From the NCBI RefSeq assembly GCF_019976755.1, contig NZ_AP023441.1, positions 6,321,501 to 6,385,500 on the forward strand: DNA of 64,000 nucleotides. Direction: 5' to 3'. Origin of the DNA: Nostoc sp. MS1. Its GTDB lineage: Bacteria; Cyanobacteriota; Cyanobacteriia; Cyanobacteriales; Nostocaceae. The notes beneath the pieces were generated by a model. It was given only the letters and a program-made list of their open reading frames with translations. It searched no databases and was not told the origin of the DNA. Both the position numbers and the translations under genes were made by a program. Positions 43,943-52,538 of this stretch are shown here, piece after piece (within the stretch, counting starts at the first letter, position 1; each line of letters begins with the position of its first letter).

Positions 43943-44725
43943 CTACAATACCTCTGTTTTTGCATTATATGCTTCAGGTAATTTCCACCAGGGAAGATGA
44001 GGATATTCGTGATGTTCTTCGTGATAGCCGAAATGATAGCAAGTAACAAAAGACCAGAAAACAGGAAATCCAATACTCCGCGCACAATGACGGTTATTGT
44101 AACCACCTTCTAACCTTCTGTGAGGTAAAAATGTGCCGAAATAAAATAACTGCACTGAACTTAAAATAGAAGGTATCATCCAAAATAGTGTTAAATTATC
44201 CTCAGGTATTTTGAAGAGATTTTTTACTGTGTGAAATATTATCACTAATCCAAAAAACTGTGTCCATTGCCAATAGGATTTCATGAAATGGAAATACCAG
44301 AGGAAGAAGTTTTGAGGATAAACATTGTGATAATCAGGGTCTAAATCACTACCTGGATGTCGATGGTGTAGCCAATGTTTTTTTAATAAATCTTTATAAG
44401 ATAGTAGTCCATATAATATTAAAGATAATTTACCTATAAAATTATTAATTTTAATATTTTTAGAATAAACTACACCGTGCATAGCATCATGGGCAGTAAT
44501 AAACAAACCTGTATACAAGAATGTTTGCCAGATAATAGCTATTCCTAATAATACAACATTCATTCTAGTTGTATCTAATGAGAATAAAAAAAGTAGACTA
44601 ATAGCCCATATAAATATAATTCCAAAGGCAACAAATATACCTTTATTAGCTCCTCTCTCTTCTATTGTTGATGGGTACAGAACCATCTGTTCTGATTGCA
44701 AAGATGATGCTTGACATTGAACCAT
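43943..44725 (-). CDS. crtW: Beta-carotene ketolase CrtW
   Basis: A 260-residue membrane di-iron oxygenase that adds keto groups to beta-ionone rings, making echinenone or canthaxanthin. The three histidine boxes of the family are present: HDAMHG, HWLHHRHPG and HEEHHEYPHLPWW, together with a further conserved His in FLPHR. Four or more hydrophobic segments are visible (GIFVAFGIIFIWAISLLFLF and others). Length is typical of bacterial and Nostoc CrtW. It is transcribed away from a long AT-rich spacer. Confidence 0.93.
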   Translation of the reverse strand: MVQCQASSLQSEQMVLYPSTIEERGANKGIFVAFGIIFIWAISLLFLFSLDTTRMNVVLLGIAIIWQTFLYTGLFITAHDAMHGVVYSKNIKINNFIGKLSLILYGLLSYKDLLKKHWLHHRHPGSDLDPDYHNVYPQNFFLWYFHFMKSYWQWTQFFGLVIIFHTVKNLFKIPEDNLTLFWMIPSILSSVQLFYFGTFLPHRRLEGGYNNRHCARSIGFPVFWSFVTCYHFGYHEEHHEYPHLPWWKLPEAYNAKTEVL

Positions 44726-45459
44726 ACTTTTCTACCGTTATGATTTGTTGATGATTTACAAGTTAAAATACACAATTCTTCTAGAGACACTTCTGTATCT
44801 CAAGATATTTAGGTTTAAGATGTCAACTAGCTTTTACATAGTTTTTGGCAAAATTAGCAGTTATTAAAAATCTATCTAGTTAGGTGACATTTTTAAGTAT
44901 TACACAATATTAACATTTTGTTACACTTCTACTATAAGAAAAATTTTTCTCATAATTATCTGTCTATAGTTTTAACTATCTCTTCTACTCAAGCAAGAAA
45001 TTTAGCCTTAAATTTGCTTTAATATCCAGCAATTAATAAATATAAATCTGGCAATAACAAAAGATGATGCAGAAACATCTACACTATGTGCTTATATGAA
45101 GATACCGCAAATACTCTTTCTCTTAAGGCTTCAATTTTTAATTTATATTCGATGTCATTTTTTCATTAAATGACTCTAATATTTTTTCATAAAAGTATAT
45201 TGATATATATTCATATTCTTGTTATTTGTCTGAGGACAGTCCTCAGTTCGCAGATATAGCTTAGATACCTGATAAAAATATCTTTCAAATCTACAAATCA
45301 CTTTATATAAATCTGAACTTTCACCCAAATTAGATAGAGAACCTGGCAAAATCCACACCTATAGTTATTCGGTTTTACTCACCAAGTCTTGAGTTGGGTT
45401 GTTAGCTTAGAGAAGCGATTAGTTACAAACTTAAACTTTCACATTTGTAGTTAGTTGGC
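44726..45459. other. Long AT-rich intergenic region with 17-bp palindrome
   Basis: The divergent region between crtW and the GDSL hydrolase. A perfect palindrome, CTGAGGAC-A-GTCCTCAG, lies at 45230-45246 and could be an operator. A 60-codon open frame on the minus strand (45176-45358) has no homology signal and strongly AT-biased composition; I do not call it a gene. Confidence 0.45.
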
Positions 45460-45483
45460 AAAACCACAGTCTCTGGGGTTTTT
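45460..45483 (+). terminator. Terminator-like hairpin just before GDSL start
   Basis: AAAACCACAG (45460-45469), loop TCT, and CTGGGGTTTT (45473-45482) form a stem of ten pairs with one mismatch, ending in TTTTT directly before the ribosome-binding AGGA and only 12 nt before the ATG. It may be an attenuator or a stabilising 5' structure. Confidence 0.55.
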
Positions 45484-45494
45484 AGGAAAGATTA

Positions 45495-46412
45495 ATGCCA
45501 AAAAAGAATCTGTTTTCTGTAATAGTAATTTCATTCTTAGTTTTCCTCATGGTTGTATCTGCCAAATTTGTCGATAACACTCACCCCATTAGCGAAATGT
45601 ATGTATTTGGGGATAGCCTGTCAGATGCAGGTATGGTATTTCGGGCGACAGGGGGAACTTATCCACCCCAGCCTGCATACTATCAAGGACGCTACTCCAA
45701 TGGTCGAGTGTGGGTTGAATATCTGAGCGATCGCTTACATCTTACCCCCAAGCAAACCAACAATTTCGCCTATGGAGGCGCAATTACAGGTAATGTTGGT
45801 AATGCTTATGTACCTAGTTTATTGGCTCAGGTGCAGTCATTCACACAAACACACCAAAACACTAACCCCAATAGCTTATATGTACTATGGGCAGGAGCAA
45901 ATGATTATTTGCAAGGTGTAACTAATGCAAATATTCCTGTGCAGAATGTAACTCAAGCGATCGCATCTCTGAGCAAAGTCGGTGCGAAAAAAATTCTTGT
46001 AGGAAATATACCAGATTTAGGACAACTACCAGCAACGCGAACAAACGCAAATTCTGCTAACCTAAGTACGTTAACACAAGAACACAATCAAGGATTAAGG
46101 CGATCGCTTAAACTTCTGTCTCAACAAAACTCTAACCTTGAGATTGTCACTTTCAATGCCAACGCTTTGTATCGAGATGCTATTGCCAATCCAGCGACAT
46201 TCGGCTTTACTAATGTAAGTAATCCTTGCTTATCTGGCTCTAACGCCTGTGGGAACCCTAACCAATTCTTGTTTTGGGATGCTATTCATCCTACAACTGC
46301 GGCTCACCGCATTATCTCAGATATTGCCTTTTCCGCCATCCAAGAAGCTGGGATAGTAACACCCGGAGTCATTAGTCAACAGTCAACCCATTTTTCAACT
46401 ATGGACTATTGA
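45495..46412 (+). CDS. SGNH/GDSL lipase-esterase, secreted
   Basis: A 305-residue hydrolase. Residues 1-25 form a signal peptide or membrane anchor (KKNLFSVIVISFLVFLMVVS). SGNH blocks: catalytic Ser in YVFGDSLSDAG (block I), Gly in NFAYGGA (II), Asn in LWAGANDYLQG (III) and the catalytic Asp-His pair in FWDAIHPTTAAHRI (V). This is the plant GDSL/autotransporter-type lipase arrangement. The substrate is probably an ester in the envelope or the surroundings. The coding end runs into TGACTAT-type repeats, which encode the last few residues (VISQQSTHFSTMDY). Confidence 0.9.
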   Translation: MPKKNLFSVIVISFLVFLMVVSAKFVDNTHPISEMYVFGDSLSDAGMVFRATGGTYPPQPAYYQGRYSNGRVWVEYLSDRLHLTPKQTNNFAYGGAITGNVGNAYVPSLLAQVQSFTQTHQNTNPNSLYVLWAGANDYLQGVTNANIPVQNVTQAIASLSKVGAKKILVGNIPDLGQLPATRTNANSANLSTLTQEHNQGLRRSLKLLSQQNSNLEIVTFNANALYRDAIANPATFGFTNVSNPCLSGSNACGNPNQFLFWDAIHPTTAAHRIISDIAFSAIQEAGIVTPGVISQQSTHFSTMDY

Positions 46413-46442
46413 CTATGGACTATTGATTACTAAAATAAATAC

Positions 46443-46469
46443 AAAAAAAGGCAGGAAGTCCTACCTTTG
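46443..46469 (-). terminator. Terminator of the devBCA operon
   Basis: On the minus strand AAAGG-T-AGGA-CT-TCCT-G-CCTTT forms a stem with one mismatch, followed by TTTTTTT. It lies 165 bp past the devA stop, between convergent genes. Confidence 0.65.
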
Positions 46470-46633
46470 AACCCAAAAAAAGCATTTTGTAACCAAATAC
46501 AATATTAAATATGCCATGCTGTTGTGGCAGCCATATTGCAAAACTACGACAATGATGTGAAATCTTTAGTGGACAGTTGACAGTTGACAGTTGTTTTTTC
46601 TCCCTCATCGCCCCCCACTCCCCCATCTCCCTA

Positions 46634-47326
46634 CTAAACTGTCGCCAGATTAGAATTAACTAACTTCCCATCCTCCATCTGTAAAATCCGATCAGCAATA
46701 TCCAAAATGCGATAGTCATGAGTCACCATGAGGATTGTACAGCCTTGTTCGTAGGCGAGTTTCTGCATCAAGTTAACTACGTCTCGTCCCGATTGGCTAT
46801 CTAAGGCGGCTGTTGGTTCATCGGCTAATACAAGTTGTGGATAACTAACTAAAGCACGCGCGATCGCTACTCGTTGTTTTTGTCCTCCCGAAAGTTGATC
46901 GGGGTAATAATGCAAACGGTTTCCTAACCCCACTTGTTCTAGAATCTGCACTGCACGAGTTTCTATCTCTTCTAACTCAATGTACTCGTGTAGTTCCAAG
47001 CCCATTTTGACATTTTGTAGTGCGGTTAAACTCCCATGCAAATTATGTGCTTGAAAAATATAACCATTGCGCCGACGCGCTTGTACTAATCTTTCTGCAC
47101 TAGCATCACAAAGTTCCTGTCCCAACACTCGCACACTACCAAACTGAGGCGATCGCAATCCTCCTACCAAGTTGAGTAAGGTAGTCTTACCAGAACCAGA
47201 AGGCCCCGTTAAAATAACGATTTCACCAGCACGAATTTCTAAATTGATATTAAATAATACCTGCTTACGCAACGAACCATGACCAAAGTAGTGGTCAAGA
47301 TTGCGAATTGAAATGACTTTTAGCAT
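46634..47326 (-). CDS. devA: DevA-type ABC exporter ATPase
   Basis: A 230-residue ATPase of the MacB/DevA class that energises the DevC permease. Walker A is GPSGSGKTTLL, signature LSGGQKQRVAIARAL, Walker B LVLADEPTAALD, and the switch His is in MVTHDYR. The N-terminal NLDHYFGHGSLRKQVLFNIN is typical of DevA rather than LolD. It is the last gene of devB-devC-devA, 44 bp after devC. In heterocyst-forming strains such exporters move glycolipids or other envelope material, and several paralogues exist, so heterocyst function is not proven. Confidence 0.9.
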   Translation of the reverse strand: MLKVISIRNLDHYFGHGSLRKQVLFNINLEIRAGEIVILTGPSGSGKTTLLNLVGGLRSPQFGSVRVLGQELCDASAERLVQARRRNGYIFQAHNLHGSLTALQNVKMGLELHEYIELEEIETRAVQILEQVGLGNRLHYYPDQLSGGQKQRVAIARALVSYPQLVLADEPTAALDSQSGRDVVNLMQKLAYEQGCTILMVTHDYRILDIADRILQMEDGKLVNSNLATV

Positions 47327-47370
47327 AAATGGGGAGTGGGGAGTAGGGAGTAAGCAGCAAATGCTCTTAT

Positions 47371-48537
47371 CTAAAACATATCTGCTGGGTCAGCACCTTG
47401 AAGCTTACGAGTAGCGATCGCACCAGAAATTGCACACATAATAATAGTTAAAATTAATACTTGCAATGCCCGGATAGCTGTCATGTACATAGGTAAGTTT
47501 GTGGCAGTGCGAGTTAGGTGATAAAGTCCTAAAGAGATAGTTAAGCCAGGGAGAAAGCCTAGTAATGCTAAAATTACGGCTTCCTCAAATATCACACCTA
47601 ATAAGTAATAATGGCGATAACCAATGGCTTTGAAGGTAGCGTACTCTCGCAGATGAGCATTCACATCTGTAGATAAGACTTGATAAACAATAATTACACC
47701 AACTACAAACCCCATTGACACCCCGATACTAAAAATAAAACCTATAGGGGAGTTAGTACGCCAAAAGTTGTTTTCAAACTCAATAAATTCCTCACGAGTC
47801 AGCACTTTCACATCTCCAGACAGACGCGCTTGTAATGCTGATACCACTTGTTGACGATTCACATTAGGTTCTAACTGAATCAAACCAACACTGACACTAG
47901 AAGCTGGTTGTCGGGGAAAAAAGCGCAAAAAGTTTTGATCGCTAGTGATGAGAGTACCATCAGCACTAAAAGAAGCCCCTAGTTTAAATAGACCACTAAT
48001 TGTAATTGTGCGCCGTTCTAGTTCAGTTTTAACAGTCTGACCTTGGTCTAATTGGGCAATAGTTTCCTGATAATCTCCTCTAGACGCACGATCAAATATA
48101 ACTGTATCTGGTAGCTTAATTTCTGATAGTTTTTGATTAACTTCGGGAAAATCGACGGCTGGTCTATCAGGATTAATCCCAATCACCAAAATTTCCGTAT
48201 CACGGCGTGTTTGGGGATTCTTCCACACCATATTACTGACATACATCGCCTCAGCAGTTTTCACTCCTGGGATATCCATTGCTTGATAAAGTCGTCGGCG
48301 GGAAAACGTAGAAATACGTTGTAAGTTGCGAGTTTGCGAACCGATGACAACAATATCAGCCTTTAAACTGCGATGTAACCTAGTGTTACTGTCATAAAGC
48401 GCCGCTTGAAATCCCAACTGCATAAACATTAGCAAGTCAGCAAAAGCAATACCTGACACTGCTACCAAAAGCCGACTTTTCTCATGGCTTAGTTGTAGCC
48501 ATCCTAAAGGCGTTCTTCGCCGTAGTTGATTAAGCAT
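47371..48537 (-). CDS. devC: DevC-type ABC exporter permease
   Basis: A 388-residue MacB/FtsX-type permease: one N-terminal membrane segment (LLVAVSGIAFADLLMFMQLG), a large periplasmic domain (about 50-270) and three C-terminal segments (IGFIFSIGVSMGFVVGVIIV; FEEAVILALLGFLPGLTISL; ALQVLILTIIMCAISGAIAT). The opening RRTPLGWLQLSHEKSRLLVA is a DevC hallmark. Spacing is 57 bp after devB and 44 bp before devA. Confidence 0.9.
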   Translation of the reverse strand: MLNQLRRRTPLGWLQLSHEKSRLLVAVSGIAFADLLMFMQLGFQAALYDSNTRLHRSLKADIVVIGSQTRNLQRISTFSRRRLYQAMDIPGVKTAEAMYVSNMVWKNPQTRRDTEILVIGINPDRPAVDFPEVNQKLSEIKLPDTVIFDRASRGDYQETIAQLDQGQTVKTELERRTITISGLFKLGASFSADGTLITSDQNFLRFFPRQPASSVSVGLIQLEPNVNRQQVVSALQARLSGDVKVLTREEFIEFENNFWRTNSPIGFIFSIGVSMGFVVGVIIVYQVLSTDVNAHLREYATFKAIGYRHYYLLGVIFEEAVILALLGFLPGLTISLGLYHLTRTATNLPMYMTAIRALQVLILTIIMCAISGAIATRKLQGADPADMF

Positions 48538-48594
48538 AGTGAACAGTTGACGGTTGACAGTTGACAGTTGACGGTGAACATAACTTGATAACTG

Positions 48595-49842
48595 TCATAG
48601 TTCAATAACTGCCTTAACCTGCATATTTGTTAAATCAGCAGCTTGTTGACTAGATGCAGGATTTAGGCGGATGTAGACTTCTACTACTCTGTTATCGACA
48701 TTACTAGAAGGGTCAGTATTAACAACGTTTTGCCGTCGTACTTGTAAGCCTTTGCGTTCTACGGTTCCCTGCATTTCTACAGGTATGTAATCACTAATAA
48801 TTCGTACTTTCTGCCCTGCTTTGACTTTGCTGATATCGCTTTCGTAGACTTCGGCTACTACGTACATTTGATTGGTTTGTCCAATATCAGCAATACCATC
48901 GCTGGAGACTAATTCCCCTGGACGAGTGTGAATCTCAAATACTTGAGCATCTTCACTAGAAAAGTCTCCTGATTGTTTGGGCCAGCGCACGTAGGCTTGT
49001 TGTAAATCTACCTTTGCTTCATTAACAGAGGCGATCGCTCGATCAACTTCGGCTTTGGCTGCTTCTACATCTACTCCCCGAACTTCGCTGATTTGTGCTA
49101 ATGTGGCTTTGGCTTGTTGGAGTTGTTGCTGGCTAGTGGTTTGGATGCGCTGTAAGTCGGCTTGGGCTGCGAGTAGGCTTTTTTGGGCTGTTTCTAGGTC
49201 TAACCGCTTGCGATCGCCCTCTGAAGCTGATACAGCCCCTTGTTGATATAGGGTTTGATAGCGTTGGTTTTCGGCTTGAGCGTTTTTCACTTCCGCCTGT
49301 AACCGCGCTACATTAGCTAGTTGCGCCGCAATATTACCCCTTGCTTCCGCCTCCAACTTGGCGATCGTGGCCAGTTGCGCCGCAATTTCCCCGCCTTTGG
49401 CTCCAGCTTTGGTACGGTTAAGGTTAGCTTGCGCTACCTTCACTTGTTCTTGCGCTTCCTTTAACGCCGCCTCTAAGCGATCGCGGCTATCCAAAATCGC
49501 AATCAATTGTCCCGGCTTTACCCTATCCCCCTCCTTCACTAACAATTGTTCTACCCGACTACCCTCACTAGATGTAGTCGCCGAAAGTTTAATCACCTTT
49601 CCCTTTGGCTCAATCCGTCCTAAAGCCGTTACCGTTTTTAGCTCTGGTAATAATGCTCCTGGTGCTTGTACCTTTTGATTAGATGCTTGGCGAAAATTTA
49701 AACCTATATAAAAACTGATTCCTATAGCAACAAAAGATGCAAAACAAGCTAAAAAAAGCGCTGGACGTAAAATCGATTGAGGAGAAATTGAACGGTCTAG
49801 CTTTGAATTTTGCACAATCGCATACCTTTGTAGCAATTTCAA
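48595..49842 (-). CDS. devB: DevB-type membrane fusion protein
   Basis: A 415-residue HlyD-family adaptor. One N-terminal anchor (about 27-50) is followed by a barrel-sandwich half (TALGRIEPKGKVIKLSATTS; LLVKEGDRVKPGQLIAILDS), a long coiled coil (about 110-280, Ala/Gln/Leu-rich) and the second barrel (RPGELVSSDGIADIGQ; GQKVRIISDY). It bridges the DevC permease to an outer-membrane TolC-like channel. It is the first gene of the operon; its upstream region contains three palindromes likely bound by the divergent TetR protein. Confidence 0.92.
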   Translation of the reverse strand: MKLLQRYAIVQNSKLDRSISPQSILRPALFLACFASFVAIGISFYIGLNFRQASNQKVQAPGALLPELKTVTALGRIEPKGKVIKLSATTSSEGSRVEQLLVKEGDRVKPGQLIAILDSRDRLEAALKEAQEQVKVAQANLNRTKAGAKGGEIAAQLATIAKLEAEARGNIAAQLANVARLQAEVKNAQAENQRYQTLYQQGAVSASEGDRKRLDLETAQKSLLAAQADLQRIQTTSQQQLQQAKATLAQISEVRGVDVEAAKAEVDRAIASVNEAKVDLQQAYVRWPKQSGDFSSEDAQVFEIHTRPGELVSSDGIADIGQTNQMYVVAEVYESDISKVKAGQKVRIISDYIPVEMQGTVERKGLQVRRQNVVNTDPSSNVDNRVVEVYIRLNPASSQQAADLTNMQVKAVIEL

Positions 49843-49984
49843 CTTCGCTGACTCAAATCGAATTTTATTAACTTAGTCATTAGTCAACAGTCAAAAGTTA
49901 ACATTGAACATTTATCAGTTTTATAACTAGTACAGATCCTCTTATATGCTCAAATCTACTCAATATCTGATCTGAGATATACAA

Positions 49985-50051
49985 AACTAAACTGTTTAGT
50001 TATATAATATAATTATACTAAACCGATTAGTTTAGTCAATACTAATTTAGT
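49985..50051. promoter_or_regulatory. Palindromic operators between devB and tetR
   Basis: Three related palindromes lie in the divergent spacer: AACTAAACTGTTTAGTT (49985-50001, perfect apart from its centre), ACTAAAC-N6-GTTTAGT (50017-50036) and ACTAATTTAGT (50041-50051). The shared half-site is ACTAAAC. This is the arrangement expected for a TetR-type repressor controlling itself and devBCA. Confidence 0.7.
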
Positions 50052-50139
50052 TATAGCAGTTGACAGATAAACTAAGACATCAACTAATCATAAAACCCTG
50101 ACGTAAAAGGGAAGTCCAGGACAGTAACTATAGACTGTT

Positions 50140-50181
50140 GGCCCTTCGGGTTCGCCAGTTCCCTACGGCGGGAGACCCGCC
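50140..50181. repeat. GC-rich dispersed palindromic repeat
   Basis: CCCTTCGGG (50142-50150) and GGCGGG-AGA-CCCGCC (50167-50181) form two hairpins in an otherwise AT-rich spacer. It is a dispersed cyanobacterial repeat type, downstream of the operators and upstream of tetR; TGACTAA-type repeats follow at 50205-50235. Confidence 0.6.
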
Positions 50182-50240
50182 TACAGGAATGGACTCACTA
50201 TGGACTAATGACTAATGACCAATGACCAAGGACTATTAAA

Positions 50241-50858
50241 ATGGCACGTTCAAAACTAGGGGAAACAGACCGTTCTAACTCTACCGATAAAGTGGAAAAA
50301 ATTCTGCAAGGAGCGATGCAGGAATTTTTAGCCCACGGCTATGCAGCAACTAGTATGGATAAGGTAGCGGAAGCGGCTGGAGTATCCAAAGCGACAGTAT
50401 ATAGTCACTTTCAAGATAAAGAAGGTTTATTTAAAGCACTGATAGAGAAACTAGCAAGAAAGCGGTTTCAGTCAATTTTAGGAACCCAAGCTTTGCAAGG
50501 TGAACCTTATATAGTATTGAGGCGGTTGGCGAAAACAGCCTTAAATCAGATGGTAGATGATCCAGAATATCAATCATTTGAGCGTCTTTTAATTGGTGAG
50601 TCAGCACGTTTCCCAGAATTAGCGCAGATTTTTGTCGGTAGTATCGCCAAGCCAGCCATAGATACTATTAGTAAATACTTAGCTTCTCGTCCAGAACTCA
50701 ACATCCCAGATCCAGAAGCCACAGCGAGGATTTTGATTGGTTCATTAGTGCATTTTGTGATGACGCAGGAGATTATGCACGGTAAAGATATTATGCCAAT
50801 GGAGAGCGATCGCTTAATCGATGCCTTAACACATCTCATTATTAACTGTGCAGATTAA
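50241..50858 (+). CDS. TetR/AcrR family repressor
   Basis: A 205-residue regulator with an N-terminal HTH (KILQGAMQEFLAHGYAATSM; DKVAEAAGVSKATVYSHFQD-KEGLF, about 20-70) and a helical ligand domain with the TetR_C-type FERLLIGESARFPELAQIF. It is divergent from devBCA, and three palindromes lie between. It probably represses the exporter until a substrate-like ligand binds. The ligand is unknown. Confidence 0.92.
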   Translation: MARSKLGETDRSNSTDKVEKILQGAMQEFLAHGYAATSMDKVAEAAGVSKATVYSHFQDKEGLFKALIEKLARKRFQSILGTQALQGEPYIVLRRLAKTALNQMVDDPEYQSFERLLIGESARFPELAQIFVGSIAKPAIDTISKYLASRPELNIPDPEATARILIGSLVHFVMTQEIMHGKDIMPMESDRLIDALTHLIINCAD

Positions 50859-51195
50859 TACTCAACGATATAACCAATTATTAGTGACTGTGTGATCGCT
50901 TCTAGAGCGCTTTATTAACTATTTCACATTCAGCATTTTAACTTAACCTCGCTACAACATAAATGACTTCCGAAAAAATACTGAAGTATATTCTTGTAGG
51001 ACAAAGAAGGTGCTTTTATTTTCAGATTATAAAGAGAGAAAATATATGCAATATCTTCGCTCAAGCTATAGTTTGAGGAATTGTCCTCATTCAATTTTCA
51101 TAAAAAGATAAGTAGTTTTACGCGCACAACAGTCATAAATTCAAGTGTAAAAAGATAGGAGGGGTAACAACTAACATTTGCTTTAGCAACATTTT
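50859..51195. other. Intergenic region before the PEP-CTERM gene
   Basis: AT-rich, with no other gene. A TGAGGAATTGTCCTCA-type inverted repeat lies near 51073-51089. A ribosome-binding AGGAGG is seen near 51158, far (about 35 bp) from the ATG at 51196. Confidence 0.4.
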
Positions 51196-51915
51196 ATGAA
51201 CAAAAAAATCTTCAATAGTCTAGCGGTTGCTACAACTTTGGCAGGCGTTATTGCAACAGCCGGAACTGCAAGTGCAGCTTCTCTAACTAAAACTGCTACC
51301 TTTACAGCATCTACAGGTGATTTTCAATTCACCGATTTTGATCAAACTCTTAGCATTAAAAAGTTTGATTCATCCCTCGGTAAACTCCAGAAAGTAACTC
51401 TTGATTTTTTAGGTGAAATTAAGGGAGATGGAAAGTTTGAAAACAGAAGTGCTAGTTCAGCTAGTATAACCGTGAATTTGGGTGGTTTCCTCTCTTTAGA
51501 TCAAACGCAATTAGGTGTACCCCCACTTTTGCCAGTAACTCCCAAAACAGTTATCACCTACAATGTTGCTAAATTTGATGGCAAAACTGATTATGCCGGG
51601 CCTTCAGGAAGAACCTTTACTGGTTTATCTGCTTCCCAAGCAGGAAGTAGAGTTTTCACTGATTTAGCATCTTTAAATGTATTTACTGGTACAGGCAATT
51701 TAGACTTTTTGTTCACAGCTTTAGCTGACTCGATAGTAAGCGGCTCAGGCAACATGAGTTACGAACTCAATACATTGGCTAGGGGAAGTGTTGCAGTCAC
51801 TTATGAATATAAAACAACTCCTGAACCTTCTGTAGTCATTGGTATGGGTGTTTTTGCAGGTCTGGGTATGCTCTCAAACCGCAAAAAACAATTGCTGAAA
51901 TGGGCAAAATCATAA
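51196..51915 (+). CDS. Exported PEP-CTERM surface protein
   Basis: A 239-residue secreted protein. A signal peptide (about 1-27, ending AGTASA-A) is followed by a beta-rich domain of 'choice-of-anchor E' type (TFTASTGDFQFTDFDQTLSI; LQKVTLDFLGEIKG) and a C-terminal PEP-CTERM sorting signal: TPEPSVVIGMGVFAGLGML and the basic tail SNRKKQLLKWAKS. Such proteins are sorted by exosortase to the outer surface or exopolysaccharide. It is a single gene with its own strong terminator. Confidence 0.87.
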   Translation: MNKKIFNSLAVATTLAGVIATAGTASAASLTKTATFTASTGDFQFTDFDQTLSIKKFDSSLGKLQKVTLDFLGEIKGDGKFENRSASSASITVNLGGFLSLDQTQLGVPPLLPVTPKTVITYNVAKFDGKTDYAGPSGRTFTGLSASQAGSRVFTDLASLNVFTGTGNLDFLFTALADSIVSGSGNMSYELNTLARGSVAVTYEYKTTPEPSVVIGMGVFAGLGMLSNRKKQLLKWAKS

Positions 51916-51991
51916 GTTCTCTAAAAGGGATTGGTTTTTATCAAAGTTTCGCTTAGTGTTCAAGAGAGTTGATTTATCTAAATAGCTACAT

Positions 51992-52031
51992 AAAAAACCA
52001 GATTTTATATATTCTGGTTTTTTATTTTTTA
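51992..52031 (+). terminator. Strong Rho-independent terminator
   Basis: AAAAAACCAGA (51992-52002) and TCTGGTTTTTT (52013-52023) pair perfectly over 11 bp with a 10-nt loop, and further T-rich sequence follows. It ends the PEP-CTERM transcript. Confidence 0.85.
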
Positions 52032-52199
52032 TATCCATAGACTATGTATGGTAGTAAATAGCTAGAAAGAGGAAAGATTGCCATCTACTAGGAAGTAAAA
52101 GGATTCAAAGACCGATATACGCCCATAAATTCGTGTATATAGTAATATTGTACTATAGCGTAGAGAAGTACCAAACCACCTCTCCCCCACTTCCCACCT

Positions 52200-52538
52200 A
52201 TGTTAAATAACGGTAAATTCCCAACTAACCAAGCCAATGTACTTTATAGACATGGTGATGTTTTACTTAGACGGATTGACCGCATACCAAATGCTGCTCA
52301 AAAACGTGTAGGTACTACGCTGGCTCACGGTGAAGTTACAGGACACAGCCATCGCATACAAGAATCTGATCGTGTTCAGTTGTGGGTGTATGGTAGTGAA
52401 TTGTTTCTAGAAGTGAAACAAGCAAGTGCTACCTTGATTCATGAAGAACACCGAGCCATTGAATTACCGCAAGGGCTTTACCGAGTGTGGAAACAACGGG
52501 AATATCGTCCTGATGCTTATGTGGAGGTAGAAGATTAA
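52200..52538 (+). CDS. His-rich small protein paired with a DUF6745-like gene
   Basis: A 112-residue protein with a beta-rich look and strongly patterned histidines: VLYRHGDVLLRRID, LAHGEVTGHSHRI, LIHEEHRAIELP and the ending GLYRVWKQREYRPDAYVEVE. The HGExTGHxH and HEEH motifs look like a metal site in a cupin- or jelly-roll-like fold. I do not know a function. The stop and the next start share one base (TAATG at 52536-52540), so the next gene is translationally coupled and the two probably work together. Similar short HGExTGH proteins occur in phages and actinobacteria, to my knowledge uncharacterised. Confidence 0.7.
   Translation: MLNNGKFPTNQANVLYRHGDVLLRRIDRIPNAAQKRVGTTLAHGEVTGHSHRIQESDRVQLWVYGSELFLEVKQASATLIHEEHRAIELPQGLYRVWKQREYRPDAYVEVED

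Noticed and set aside
45176..45358. 60-codon open frame on the minus strand upstream of the GDSL gene
   Set aside because: AT-biased chance frame; no ribosome-binding site, no domain pattern, and it contains the 17-bp palindrome.
50140..50181. tRNA-like GC-rich hairpin pair near tetR
   Set aside because: The segment forms two short palindromes of a dispersed repeat type and lacks a cloverleaf.
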